Assembly: GCA_012932865.1 (NCBI GenBank)
Contig: SAXG01000030.1
Coordinates: 1 to 64,000, forward strand
Length of the DNA stretch: 64,000 nt
Direction of reading: 5' to 3'
DNA from: Amylostereum areolatum
Taxonomy: Eukaryota; Basidiomycota; Agaricomycetes; Russulales; Stereaceae
In this document: in pieces, positions 32,061 to 44,003 of the stretch
Numbering within the stretch: the stretch's first letter is position 1
How the letters are laid out: each line of letters begins with the position of its first letter
Notes under the pieces: generated by a model
Told to the model about the DNA's origin: nothing
The model's database searches: none
What the model saw: only the letters and a program-made list of their open reading frames with translations
Position numbers and translations under genes: made by a program

Positions 32061-33086
32061 GCTTTCCGAGATGGTCGCGGATATCTTTTCCCCCGACTAC
32101 GGTTGGCTTTCCGGGACTGTAAACAGCAAGCAGCTTGCGGCGCGAGAGCTGCTCAGGATCAGAAAAAATCGTGATGGGTACTGGGTACACCATCACATCA
32201 TCCGTCAGTTTGACCGTTCAATGGATATTCTGGACGTCACGCACCCGTTTGAGAAGCATGTCTTCTTTGTCGACAACGCCACCATCCATAAGAAGAGATC
32301 CCCCACCGCCCGTTCGTCTCGGCACATGACAAAGGGGCCGAGCGCGAACTTCCATGTTGATGACGACGTCGTTGGAGATGACGGACTCCCTATTTTGAAC
32401 GAGAAGGGAAAGCCGAAAAAGATCAAAGCCCGGATGGATGACGGGTTTCTGCATGATGGCTCACCTCAAGAGTTTTACTACCCGGAAAACCACAACAAGT
32501 ATCCGGGCCAGTTCAAGGGGATGTTGAAGATCCTCGAGGAGCGCGGGTACCAGGACATCTGCAAGTTGAACGCAGAATGCAAGGGGTTCAAATGCCCTGC
32601 AGGTCCGAACACCATCATCAACAACGCAAACACCCAGGCACGCTGCTGTCTCCTCCGCATGATGTTCAGCGAGCCAGATTTTGTCGAGGTGGATTCCCTT
32701 CTGGAACAGCGGTGCAAGGCTCGAGGTTACGAGGTCGTTTTCCTACCGAAGTTTCACTGTGAGCTAAACCCGATCGAGCGAGTTTGGTGTGTGGCGAAGC
32801 AGGAGTATTGTCGCTTCCCAATGTCATCAAAGGAGTCTGATCTCGAGACAAACCTGTTGCATGCTCTAGATAAGGTGAAACCCATACAGATGATACGGTA
32901 GGGGATTCGGCTTTTTGTACCTACGGCGGCTGACTGGTCCGCAGATTCCACAACCGGTCAATGAAGATGGCAGATGCATATCGCAAAGGCCTGAACGGAG
33001 AAGCAGCGGCATGGGCTGCGAAGAAGTATCATGGGCATCGTGTCCTACCGCCATCTATCCTTCAAGAATACTTAGATTCTCGCTAA
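32061..33086 (+). pseudogene. 5'-truncated DDE (Tc1/mariner-like) transposase
   Basis: The frame is open from the LTR border onward (ADIFSPDYGWLSGTVNSKQL). It holds the second catalytic region VFFVDNATIHKKRSP and the third, VVFLPKFHCELNPIERVWC, followed by RCKARG- and YRKGL-type helices. A short intron (GTAGGG..CAG, about 32,898-32,944) joins MIR to FHNRSMKMADAYRKGLNGEA, ending EYLDSR and TAA at 33084-33086. The N-terminal DNA-binding part and the first catalytic Asp are missing because element A occupies that side, and they are not found at the other end of element A. Internal residues look intact. Confidence 0.8.
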
Positions 33087-33593
33087 TTTCTTTCACTCTC
33101 CCTTTACGATCATATATTCTACATTGCCCGTACTGTAGGACCTCCGAAGGTCAATGCCGTTTATTAGATCTTACATACATGCTTATTAATTGCCTACATT
33201 TCTCATTCCGCCTAATAAAGGGTTATCCTTCACTTATCCTCTAGAGGTCACAGGCGGTCACGAGCACGTGCCTGCACGTGATGGCCCAGGTTTTGCTTGC
33301 GGGCTACCTTAGCAACTTTTCCACTTCTCCCACCTTCACCTTTCCCCGCACCAACCCCGTCATGGAAGCCGACAATTGCCTGGGAGGTATACTCGATACG
33401 TATATCAGCGATGGCGACAGCATTTTAGCTCTATCATCGTGGAAGATCTGATGCCATTCTAATACGTATATGCGGGTTCCTTTTCCTTCACGGTGGCATT
33501 TTTAGCAGATGCGTACAGCCCGGGCTGCGACGTAACATTATACGGGCATCATGTCCAAGTGACCCGAGGCTTTACTCCCTCCCTGCTTCTACC
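33087..33593. other. Intergenic, likely promoter of the But2-type gene
   Basis: No coding frame is supported. The segment separates the transposase remnant from the ATG at 33594; the last 60 bp before the ATG are pyrimidine-rich, as is common for fungal promoters. Confidence 0.4.
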
Positions 33594-34607
33594 ATGAAAG
33601 AGTACCACCCTCTCCCCTCAGAGGCGGAGGATGATTCATTGCTCGACAATCCACCCAGTGACCCACCACGGTCCAACTCTGGAGGTGCGTTCGCCTGAGA
33701 GATGGTGACCAAACCTAACTCAACTTACAGGTGGACCCACATACACCGCTAAACATGTGCGGATGATCGGGTACATGACCGCGGCGTGCGTCGCATGCAC
33801 CATTCTCAACCTCGTCTTGCTCGCGTATCTTCCCCAGCTTCCGGCGAGCATCTCGACCTACGCAGTACAGAACAAGGGTCTTCGCCGCCCGAGTCACTAC
33901 ATTGGCTTCGAAACCATCGATCGCGCGCAATACCCGTTCACGCCCGAGCCTCTCGTCAACTTCGCCCCTCTGCTCACCCAGGTGTCCGAAGCGAATCCCG
34001 GGTTCGTGTACCTCGACGAGCCGCATCGGTGGCTCAGCTGGGAGGGCACGATGTCGCCAGATGACCGCCATTTCTACGTCAACAGCGAAACCAAGGTGCA
34101 CCTGCTTTCTTTGCTTTTTTACGGACGACGTGCTCACGCTTATGACAATGTTCTTGCCGACAGGTTGCTACGATCGCCCAGTTCAGAGTGCATGACTTTG
34201 GCATGGAAGATTGTCAGGTTGTCGTCAATGTCCCACCGAATGAGGTGCTGGCCGCGAGCCCCGGAAACAAGACTTTCACGCTCAAGCCTGCCGTCGCCGC
34301 GGTCGAAGTATGGAAAGTGCACATGCAGGACGTCTTGGACCCCAAGCGACTTTCCTGTCGGACGCTCCCGACGAAGCGTGAGCTGGTAGACACCGTGCTT
34401 GTCCAGGAAGGCTTCGCAGCCGCGACGGGCCACTTTGCGTGTCCGCGTGACTCGCTGCAGACTTTCCTGTTTGTCTGCAAGAAAGGAGAAAGCTGTATGG
34501 TGGACTTTTGGCAGGACAAGCGCGGGGCGTTGCTCGGTGAGCGCCTGTCTTTCACAGGCAAAGCTTCGCCAGTTTCCCGGCCGCGAAGGACCCGCGAACC
34601 GAAGTGA
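33594..34607 (+). CDS. But2 C-terminal-domain-like single-pass membrane protein
   Basis: The ATG at 33594-33596 starts MKEYHPLPSEAEDDSLLDNP. Introns at 33,685-33,730 (phase 1) and 34,096-34,163 (phase 0) are clear. A transmembrane helix (MIGYMTAACVACTILNLVLLAYL) is followed by an ectodomain with HRWLSWEGTMSPDDRHFYV, VATIAQFRVHDFGMEDCQVV and a C-terminal part with paired cysteines (SCRTLP, FACPRDSLQTFLFVC). The arrangement matches the basidiomycete proteins annotated with the But2 (ubiquitin-3-binding protein) C-terminal domain. The last exon is read through to TGA at 34605-34607; a small 3' intron after ALLG cannot be excluded. The molecular role is not known. Confidence 0.75.
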
Positions 34608-35630
34608 AGGGTCTGGTGACGGTCTCTGGAGGGGAGGAGATAGGGTGAAGCTAGGACTGACGGTTCCGTATTTGACGCAAGTACGTAGTTTCCCAATCTA
34701 AACTACATCTATCAACCTTGGGTTCGACTTGTCCGGAAGCAGTGGGGACGCGCAACACCGCCAAAGGCATCGTGGGGATCACGTGATATCCCCCCGCCAA
34801 ATCTTGTACGCGCGATGGCGAATGTTTCTCGAGCTCGTTCCCTCCAACGGATGGCCACAGGAATGTATATTTGAGTCAATATATGTACTATAGACACGAT
34901 AGAGTCAATTAATGGTTAAAAAAGTGAAATAAGGAAGAGTAGTAAGTATTATGAGTGCATGAGATCCTCCTCCTCATAATCCTGAGCCTCCTCAGGATCC
35001 AAGCCATGTAATGATAGTAACGAGTCTTGTACTCGTGGGCAACTGCTTCAGCACCCTTCAGCTTCCGTTCCTGCTTCTGATGATGGGATAGGTGGTGGTG
35101 GGAAGTTGTGAGCTTTTTGGTGAGCTTCTTCGAGTTCCGAGAAGTGACCGAGGCTATTGCAGCTTTGATCGATATTTTTCTTGCACAACTCGATCCATTC
35201 TGTCGCCGTCCCATGCTTAGATTATAAATAAATAATGAACGAGAGACGGGAAGTGGAAGGAGTGAGGGGAAACACGAAAAATGCGCACCGTGTCGACGCG
35301 TTGTTGAGCGCGGACGCGTCTGACACGCACCATGTGACTGACGTTAGATAAGCAAATTGGTGCGTTCAATGCCTCTCGTTCAGGTGCATTTTGTATTGAA
35401 TCAACGACCTGCTATCATGGGATCTGGCCATCCAGGGCTACTTTAGGGGTCCACCTTGAATCCTACATTGAGATAACCTCAAAAAAGTGACGAGAATGGT
35501 AACATCTATTAGGTTTCTGACATTATTCCGACAAAATTGAAAGTTTTGAAAATGTAGAGTTGTAGGGACTGAATTTATACGATTTTACATGTAGTTGAAC
35601 TAATATTCACGCACATGTGGAAGCTCAGAA
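34608..35630. other. Intergenic with a possible decayed ORF fragment
   Basis: On the minus strand at about 34,955-35,222 a frame reads ATEWIELCKKNIDQSCNSLG and EEAHQKAHNFPPPPIPSSE, then after a frame change DPEEAQDYEEEDLMHS. It looks like the broken C-terminus of an unidentified protein, perhaps a mobile-element gene. The rest (35,225-35,630) is AT-richer and shows no feature. Confidence 0.3.
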
Positions 35631-36273
35631 ATGCACCGCCGACGTGAAGGGCACACAAGCTTGACGCGGGGGAACACGGCAATTGCCGAAGTCGCGGGGC
35701 GTTGCACGTCCCCAGAAGCAGGGGTCATTAGTCTGACGGATTCTACGTGCTTTTCAGACCCTTGTGTCTGGTTCGATCCTGGACCTGATGATGTAGCCAG
35801 CGTCCACGAATACATGCTGGACTATCTGTGTAGGCTCGCCGTCGACTGGAAGGTTTGTTCACCGTGTTCGACGAATCACCCGACGCCTTGGACCCGCCTT
35901 CGGGGCCCCTTTCACCGCATGTCTTTGCCAATGTTCCATTGCATCGAGCTACGTCGGACAAGACACGGAACGGCTGATAGCTCCATCGCCACAACCTCGG
36001 GAGCTGGCTGCTTCCTGCGATCTACACGAGGCAGCGGCGACGGCGGAAGACGGCGCTCAGGAAACAACGTATGCCCACGTCATTTTTATAGGACTGAGCC
36101 CTAGCGTGTAGCATCTCGCGGACGACGGGTGTAATCGGCGACAGAAGTCTGCACGCGCAGATGTACGCAGCAGACAAGCTTTTTGTGGAGGATAGTGTCA
36201 TCTGTGCAGCACACCGCATTCCTAGGACACGTCTGAGTGGGCGACAAATATACATCATCGCACCACGTGTGTG
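35631..36273 (+). pseudogene. Possible decayed gene, plus strand
   Basis: An ATG frame ends FDPGPDDVASVHEYMLDYLC through LAVDWK. Protein-like pieces then continue in other frames: LFTVFDESPDALDPPSGPL, RLIAPSPQPRELAASCDLHE, HVIFIGLSPSV, and QMYAADKLFVEDSVICAAHR to TGA at about 36,273. No consistent introns connect them, so either several indels have accumulated or the exon structure is unusual. No family is recognised. Confidence 0.25.
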
Positions 36274-36699
36274 ATTTTGCGGGATGGAGGCAGTGTCACT
36301 TGTGAGGAGGACACACGTCTGTCTGCTTTCTCAAGTCGAGCCGAACTAGGATCACGCAACCCCGTCACTTTTCGTCCATTTGCCCGACCACCGCCTTGGC
36401 GCCTTCCCTATCCACCAATCTTCGGCTCTCTACCCTCATTTTACCTCTCTAAATGACACCTACACGTGCGCTTCTTCGTTCATTTCGATCGGTTTCCCGA
36501 CATGTCCAAACCCACGATCGATATTCTGCTACGTGCACAACATACCCAAACTTGCTGGGATGGGGCCCGCGGGGACGGCCAAGCTGCTCATGAGCTCTAC
36601 GACCCTTGATCCGTTTTTCACGAGGATCCGTGTACGTGGGAAAGTACACTATCGCTGGGCGTACCCGGGTGCGCACTGTATCTCTTCCACTAGGAGGGT

Positions 36700-36960
36700 A
36701 CCGTGAGCTGATTTTCACCACCTTATACACCTCTTTGGGCGGTGAATTCCACCGCTTGAAGTACTCATTTTCAGTACCATGGAATGAATTTCAGTCATGC
36801 ACGGGGTGATTTTCGTGATGTGAAAATCACCGGAAAAAAGTACCATTTCACCGCTTTTTTGTCACGAATTCGCACTCTCTCGTAACGCCGATGCGTGAAT
36901 ATCAGCACAAAAAACAGTGAAAAGCAACACCCCATGGTGATATACAGCAGCTTTCATCCT
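36700..36960. repeat. GGTGATTTTC-motif-rich segment (left copy)
   Basis: Contains several GGTGAATT / GGTGATTTTC / AAAATCACC motifs and TTTGTCACGAATTCG. A related, inverted set of motifs occurs at 47,207-47,420 on the far side of the KDZ transposon. They may be the two ends of an older element into which the KDZ transposon jumped. Confidence 0.35.
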
Positions 36961-36986
36961 CAAAACACTTAGCAACATTCAGCTCT

Positions 36987-37733
36987 TTACGCATTCATAA
37001 ACAGACATATGGCATTGTGAGTAATCCTACTACAAAAAAGCGTACTATACACTATATACCAGTACAAAATATGCATAAGGACACCTGCACGCGCCGCTGG
37101 CAGTACCAAACGAGACCCTCTTGCCCGCAGTTCCCATCTTGTCTTCATGATATCCACCCCGCATGCCCCGGGCCCAAATGCGAACAGCTGGAGTGTAAAG
37201 GGCACCATCAAAACGAGGTGCGTGTTGGGCGTGGCCTGTCCTGGTAGTCAGTGTCTCTCCCAGGTATGGCAAGGGAGAACTTAGAAGAAGACATAAAGCT
37301 CACCTTATTCTCCTCCCCATCTAATACCCTTGCATCTCCCGCTTCACGTCCATCAATGAGAATAGCTGGCCATGCTCTATATAAGCAAAAGTCAGTAGCA
37401 GAACCTGTCGCCGTTACCGAAGAGAAATGAAATGGAGCGAGAGCAACGGCAACAGCGGTGGAAAGCCGCTGTCACCGATGCACAGTGCGCACAAGGCCAC
37501 GAGGCCTGGGATGATATTGTGGGAGCCGAGAACGAGCCGCTTCATGCTACGAAGCATGCGCGGGACGAACCAGAGGAAGATAGAAGGAGAAATTGAGTCG
37601 ATACGAGGATGTACCGTTCCAAAGGCTGTGCCTGCCCTTAGGGCTCACGTTGTACGCCTTTACGAGAAGATGGAAGGGGAGGGTGGAAAGGGAAGGGGAA
37701 TGACGACCGAGGCACCATGGTCGTTGAGGAAGA
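36987..37733 (-). CDS. Possible spliced membrane-protein gene next to the KDZ element
   Basis: From 37,733 downwards, protein-like exons read MFAFFLNDHGASVVIPLPFP, then TVHPRIDSISPSIFLWFVPR, SHNIIPGLVALCALCIGDSG, and after a GTAACG..TAG intron AWPAILIDGREAGDARVLDG. A further exon may be PFTLQLFAFGPGACGVDIMK or, in another frame, DGALYTPAVRIWARGMRGGY. The hydrophobic stretches suggest membrane segments. The KDZ transposon starts only about 35 bp upstream of the first exon, so the promoter or 5' exons may have been displaced. The exon chain is tentative and no family is recognised. Confidence 0.35.
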
Positions 37734-37769
37734 AGGCGAACATTGGAAGTCGAACCGATGCGCGTGAGC

Positions 37770-38063
37770 CACCTGGCCCTCTACCTAGTACTATCTAATT
37801 AGATAGTGTAATCCCCCCCCCCCCTTGGCACTATCTAACTAGGTATAAAAGACGTCCATATGCCGCCCGTGCGGGCCAGCCCGCAGGGCGCCTTCCTAAA
37901 AAGGTAAGGGGAAGGTACCGACAAGGCCAAGGGCTGTGGGGCCTTCCGGCTGTCCGGCATATGAGTCCCATCCCCGGTCAGGTCCCGTCGGCATCAGTTC
38001 CGACTGCCGAGGCCCGTCGGCATTGCCTGCAGAGTCGCCGTTGCCGTCGACGACGATGAGCTC
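37770..38063 (+). repeat. Left terminal inverted repeat of the KDZ element
   Basis: 294 bp running from CACCTGGCCC to GAGCTC. It contains an AATTAG-centred palindrome (CTATCTAATTAGATAG), a run of about 14 C and a TATAAAAG motif that may act as a core promoter. It matches the reverse complement of 46,906-47,199. Confidence 0.9.
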
Positions 38064-38276
38064 GACGATGAGCGCCCCTGGCTCAATGCTGCAGTAATAC
38101 CGCCATGTTATATATATTTAAAGAGCCCAGACGGAGCGTAGTACGTTTGTATAAAGTAATTAAAGCCATCCTACTGCGCAAACACCAGTCCACCGCTCGA
38201 TCCTCTCGCACGTGACGCTGTTGATTGACTCGCGCTCAGCGCTAAGTCAGGCTCTGTTTTCCTTGTCGCTCCTTTC

Positions 38277-41200
38277 ATGTCCAACACACACGCCTACAAC
38301 GAAAGCTTTTGCAAGACATCGAGGAAGGTCGACGCCCATATATCTCGTGGCCTCAAGGCATTCAATCCCTCCCGATCCTCGGCCCCTAACTTCAACAAGT
38401 CGCGACTCGGGCACGCCGATCAAGAGGTATGGCAACAGCAGCTCAATGCCAGGGCACAGAAAGCCTTTCAAGGTGCGTTGTTTTTCTTATAACGTATGTC
38501 GCGCAGTTGTTCACGGCCGATTGTAGGAATCTCGGCCAGTGGCAAGCGCGCCATAAACCAAATCTCGGGAGGCTCGTCGGACCCATCTTCCTCACGAGCG
38601 CGACTGGACGACATCGAAGATCAAGGCGCGGATATGGATGTCTGGGAGGACGAAGAGGACGACAGTCCTCTCGATATGTCGGTCGAGCTCTCCGCAGAGG
38701 GAGGTGAAGCAGGTCTTCTCCGAGCATACAACGGGAGGTACGTTGCTCTACCGCCTCTGCAGTTCATATGCTTATCTATTACCAGGCCTTCTCGACGATG
38801 CTCAACGCAAACATGGTCAGAACGCATTCGCAATGCTGACCGCACGTGGGAGGAGCAGATGCCCGCTCTGGTGGATGCCTATCTGTGGTACATGGGCAAT
38901 CATGCCAGTGCGCAAGTTGGTGGATACGACGAGTTTACGCTACCGTACATCGACATCTTTGGCGCGATTCTCTTTTGTTATAGACTAATATTGTTCTGAC
39001 ACGTCATGCACAGATTATAGCCCAAGGAGGGCCCTGTTCCAGCTGCCACAAAGCCCACATCACAACACAACACTCCTCCATCAAGGTTGCCTGAGCTCCG
39101 CCCAAATCCATCTCCTACGCGATCTCGCTGCGTACTTTAGATCTATACCGAAGACTACGCGCGCATCAGCCCCGAGTTAGCATTCAAGCATGGGTTCGAG
39201 TTCTCTGCGATCAGCACAACGTGAGTATCTTGATTAAAGTGCTGTTCCCAGCTGACGATGCGATGCTTCAGATTCCGTACAACTGGCAGATGTGGAGAAT
39301 GTTTACGGACACCTTCGACGTGTACCTTCGTATCTTACGGGGTGTCAACGCCCGTGTCAACGTGGTCCTGAAACGCACGGACTGTCAAGAACGACCGACT
39401 AAGGAATGCATCCAATAGCCTTCTAAGTCGCGACACAGGCAGTGGCTCAGAGGAAGGGGGAATCAGGGAACAAAGGGAGAACAGTACATTGCACTCTAAG
39501 CCGGTAAAGACTAGGAGGAAAGACTAAGGAACTAGATACATGCAGGCCAGCTATATATACTAGGGAGGGGATGTGCACAGACCAAGGGGCACATCAGCGA
39601 TGCCATCAAAGGGGATTGATCCACAGGTGTGAGATCAGATAGCGCGAGAAAGCAAGGAAAAAGCGGAGCAAAAGGGCGAACCGTGACACGGACAAGAATT
39701 GGCACGTAACACATTCATGCCCGTCATGTCAGTACAAGGTGCGTATCTGTCTAACCATCCTCAGATAATGAAATACTGATACCAGATCGCCGTGTAGCTC
39801 GTAGACGACCCTCTTCTACGTGTGTCCATCATCAACGCCCTCGACAGGAACCAGTCGCTCAAGCGTGTGCGACTTCGTGAAGGCCTCGAAGCAGATCCAC
39901 GCGTGTTCCAGAGCACGTACCACATCTCGGAGGACGTGGTCAACCAGTTCTGTTACGACGTCAAGGCCCGAGCTGAGCGCCCCAAGGTACGTTTGGCATT
40001 TACGTTATATCTACCCGCTAACTAGTGCTATAGAAGTCGGACAAGGACAACGAGAAACCTGTTACATGGACAGCGGACGCGAAGGAGGCTACCGTGGCCG
40101 ACGGCGATGAGCACGACACTACGTGTACAGATCGATGGAAGGCTGCGATGAACGACAACCTCAAGCATATGTGGGCTATCTATCGCGAAACCGGCATTTT
40201 CCTTTCGGCGTGCCGACATGGCATGGTTTGGTGGTTTTGTGATATGGTAGAAAGTGGCGAACTGTACGTTCTTGAACCATCCCATATGCACTTGACTAAT
40301 ACTTTCTCGTGAAGGGCAAAGTATCCTCTCGCTCTCCTCGATCTCATTCTCGACATTTTCGGCGACGACGTTGGCTTGGGTTACGATATCGGATGCTCAT
40401 TTACAGCCACGATCAAGAAAAGTTCCCTCGCAGAAAAGGCTGCGCTCCGTCGGCTTCGCATGGTGGTGCCCGTCTTCCATGGCTACGCACATAATCGTCT
40501 ATGTCAGTTACTTTTCCATGCCCTGCATGTCCTCGGGTTCGGCATCAAAGATCTCGAGCTATGCAAGCGGATCTTTGCCGCATTCAATGGTCTAGCAAAC
40601 ATCACCCGTTACTCCTCGCCATTCCACCGCTTGCAAAGTATTGACCTGTTCGCTCGGCAGTGGGACGACGATAAGTACTCTGAGCTCTGTGAGCCGTCTC
40701 GCGCGTATATCACGTGACCCATCTGACCAATATCTTAGTGAGCTTCCTGTTGAACAACTACAAGCAAGTACAAGAGATGCTCGACGAACTGCCCACAGCT
40801 ATTTCGGCGCTGCAATCTGGCAAGGCACCGGCTGACACGGACTATCATCAGCATCTTCAAGCTGAGCAGAAGTTCCTCGAAAGTCGGAAGAAGGAGTCGG
40901 AAGAGGATAGCTTCGCGTGCGAGTACGTCGCGCTGCTTATTTCGCACGAGAAGGCCAGGTAGACTGCCTGTCGCTCTCATTTAACAGCAACTGACACTCG
41001 CTTCAGTCAAGTCTTCGATCGGGCCGTGGCGTTCCTCGCCGACCCGTCCAAGAAGAAGGCATTAAACGACCGTACCGACATCCTGAAGAACCGCGCATTC
41101 GAAATGCTCCAGACGCTTCAAGCCATACTTCAAAAGATCGAGCTCGAGCACGGTATCGAACGATGGACACCGGACTCACAAGAGTGGAAGGATGCCGCTC

Positions 41201-42053
41201 GATACCTCGCAACGCGCGACTACCAGAAGGCCTTAAACAAACTCGAGGGTCTGGTCGTGCAACGCTTGTTCGAGCTTGCGAAAGCAGGGATGACAGGGAC
41301 AGGTACTTTCTCTTTTCGTCTCTATCATACAGCATATACAAATACTCTATAGGATGTAAAATGCGGACACATCAACAAGTCGCTCAAAACTCGGTGCAAG
41401 GCCATACAAAATGCGCTGAAAAAGTACAACACCGCCGCGAAAGCTATGGACAGGCCTACGTTGGAGTGGAAGGAGATCTCAACGTACAGCAGCCTTGTGA
41501 GTTCGAGCTCCTGCGGGCGACGCGCGAGGACATCCTCGCCCAACCGTGGACGGACAGCGCTAACCGACAGGCTTCTATCTACACCCTCAAGCTTGCACGC
41601 GCTCACGAGGAGCGGGAGCGTCTCAACGTTGAGATACGGTGTCTTGTAACCTGGATGCGCGATGAAGAGGCCCAGTTACGCGCCGCCATTCAACATGCTC
41701 GCTTGGACGGTTCCCACCTGGCGCACGAGCTCGAACAAATGCTCACCCACCGTATTCGCCAAAACCACGTCCATCGAACACGGATACAGTGGATTAGCGA
41801 AAATGTGAGTTGTTATACTGGTTCTCGGGAATGCGGGGTCGCTGTGGACACGGTTTCTGGCCCGATCGGCGGTGGCGACGATGGAATGGGTATCGATGTT
41901 GACGACGAGGATAGGCCCCTTACCACTGACGGTGATGACGAGGATAGGCCCGCTCTCGATGAGACACTTATGGATGCCGACGAGGATGATCGGTTTGGCG
42001 ACGAGTTGGATGCACTGCAGAACTACCTACACAAAATGTCACTTTTGGAGTGA
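38277..42053 (+). CDS. KDZ-type transposase, interrupted by a solo LTR
   Basis: The ATG at 38277-38279 starts MSNTHAYNESFCKTSRKVDA. Exons joined by GTGCGT/GTACGT..AG introns give RAINQISGGSSDPSSS, an acidic DVWEDEEDD stretch, TWEEQMPALVDAYLWYMGNH, a zinc-like NWHVTHSCPSCQYK, and the conserved core: VDDPLLRVSIINALDRNQSL, SGELAKYPLALLDLIL, DDVGLGYDIGCSF, PVFHGYAHNRLCQLLFHALH and FHRLQSIDLFARQWDDDKY. The C-terminus has EISTYSSLVEFELLRATRED and ends LDALQNYLHKMSLLE, TGA at 42051-42053. These are KDZ transposase signatures. A 306-bp family-C solo LTR sits within the exon after VNVVLKRTD, so the copy should now be inactive. Exons between about 38,960 and 39,220 are uncertain. Confidence 0.85.
39383..39688 (-). 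repeat. Solo LTR of family C in the KDZ transposase gene (306 bp)
   Basis: TGTCAAGAACG..CCGTGACA on the plus strand, the reverse complement of the 306-bp copy at 57,536-57,841. It is flanked by the perfect duplication CGGAC (39,378-39,382 and 39,689-39,693). No internal retrotransposon sequence remains, so the element left by LTR-LTR recombination. Confidence 0.95.
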
Positions 42054-42566
42054 ATGCTATCAGCTTTGTGTCCCGCAATGTGTTCCTCGAGTATCGCGTA
42101 CGCGGTTGAGCTTAATCGGATGGAGTTCAACAATTGAAGGAAAAGTCGAAGTTGTGTTGTATGGGTTGGCACGCCACGCTGTGCACTGCTACCGCACCGA
42201 TGATCTTCGACTTGGTACAGTTTCATCAATATAAAATGAGCAGCATTGTGTATTGTACGAGTACACTACTCATTAAATTCTGACTTTATTTTATCTAAGT
42301 ACACATGTATCGAGGGTGTTGAATGGCGGTATGAAGCCTGAGGTCTGAGGGCAACTCGCGACAGACGCGTTCCGCGAGTAATTGATTGACTGTCGAACCC
42401 AAACTGACACGCGCGCATCAAGCTTGATCTCAACCGCCATCATTGCTCCCTCTCTCTCACCGTCTCGTCTCGTCTCCCATCCCTCTTCTCGTCTTCATTG
42501 TTATTTAAGTCTCCTGAAACCTCCCTTTCTTCTTATTCTCTATCCTATTCTCACATTCTTTCCAAA

Positions 42567-44003
42567 ATGTCCACACCTTCTCGCGGATCCTCTCAGCGCT
42601 CTCGCGGTTTCAATCGAGGCGGTACACCCCACCGTGGCGCCCATACCCCTCGCGGTGGTGCCCATTTTCACCCCAGCACCCCCCACATGCCCTCCAATGG
42701 TCAACAAAACACCCCGTCGCCCTGGGACATCCCGAACGCACCATGGGGCTCGGTCACGGAGTCAAGTATCCTGGAGCTTATCCGATCGCTCGAGATTGAA
42801 TGGGCCGACAGCCGATCCACACTGTGGGCGGAAACGGCGCGCTCTGTCCAAGGGTGGGCAGATGATGGGCAGCCGTCTCCCAATGCTAGATGGCACGAAG
42901 GGTACGACCGTCATGCCGGCGATCGTAGGCTGACTCGATTACGGCTCATGGTGCTCATTCGAGACCTTGTACGTGCCCTTCATTTGGTCTTACATTCGTC
43001 TGACTGACTTACGGTGTGCTAGATTACGGCACTCGATCGCGTATGTGGTGTCGGCACGGTTGCCTTCCATATCCACGGCGAGCTGAGTCCCACACTTGGG
43101 CTGGAGGCCATCACAGCGGAGATAATGGCGAACAACGTCAGCATCACCCTCAGCGACATCCTTCAAGGGAACGACACATTTCAAGACGTCCTCAATGCTA
43201 TCACGGACATCGTCCGCCACCGCCTTGCACCAATGTTTGGTCGAGACTGGAGACATCGCGCCGTTGGGTCACGGTACATTGACCCCCGCCGTATGCGCTT
43301 GGATCCTGTCTTTCAGGACGAGCCCTCGTCTTCTCCTCCGCGCCCATCCTCTCCAAACCCATCCCCGCCTCGCACGCCGTCTCCGTCGCCATGCACGCCG
43401 CCTCCGCTGCCCTCTCATTCACCTCCTTTGCGGGGACCATCCCCTGACACCCCCCTTTCTTCGTTTTACCTCCCAGGAAGTCCCCCCCCTCCTTTCTCCA
43501 GCACGTATTCCCAATCGGACAAAGGGAAAGGCAAGGGTGCACCGAAGCCCACTTTCTCGTCGTCTACGCTCCGTCGTAGCTCGATCGGCGGCTTCCGACC
43601 TTCGTCGGTGTCGTCATTCTTATCGGGCTTGTCATCGGCCGCTTCGTCGATCTCCCTCGACTCCGTGCCTTTCGATATGTCCCCACCCCCGTCTCCATAC
43701 TCAGCCAGTACTCGGGCCGTTCCCGACGTCCCTACCCCCCAGACGGCCGGTCCGTCATCGTCAAGGACAGCCCCACCGCGATCGGAGCCTGATCAAGACA
43801 TTTTCACCAGCTACGGGTACACCAACCTCCCCGTCTACGTGATGGACATTCTTCAAGCAGTTCAAGCCTCGGACATTGTCATAACACGCGTCGAAGAAAT
43901 ATACAACAATGTTGGGCGGGCTCGTCAGTTCGACGAACTGGTGGCGATGGGCTTTAACATGGGAACTGCGCGTGCATTGGCCGGCTTCATGCGCGGCGGC
44001 TAA
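42567..44003 (+). CDS. KDZ passenger gene 1: RGG-like N-terminus, UBA-like C-terminus
   Basis: The ATG at 42567-42569 starts MSTPSRGSSQRSRGFNRGGT, an Arg/Gly-rich tail, then SSILELIRSLEIEWADSRST. A 50-bp-class intron (GTACGT..TAG, about 42,969-43,021) leads to ITALDRVCGVGTVAFHIHGE and NNVSITLSDILQGNDTFQDV. A long Pro/Ser-rich linker (about residues 230-400) follows. The last 70 residues contain ARQFDELVAMGFNMGTARAL, which fits the MGF-centred UBA fold that binds ubiquitin, and end FMRGG with TAA. It lies between the transposase and passenger gene 2 in the same orientation. No function is known; nucleic-acid and ubiquitin contacts are inferences. Confidence 0.7.

Noticed and set aside
22784..32065. 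Target-site duplication for element A
   Set aside because: ATTAT on the left and GCTTT on the right do not match at the LTR borders.
39770..39800. In-frame TAG in the KDZ transposase just before VDDPLLRVS
   Set aside because: Using the GTGTAG acceptor places the TAG in the intron and keeps the frame, so it is not a lesion.
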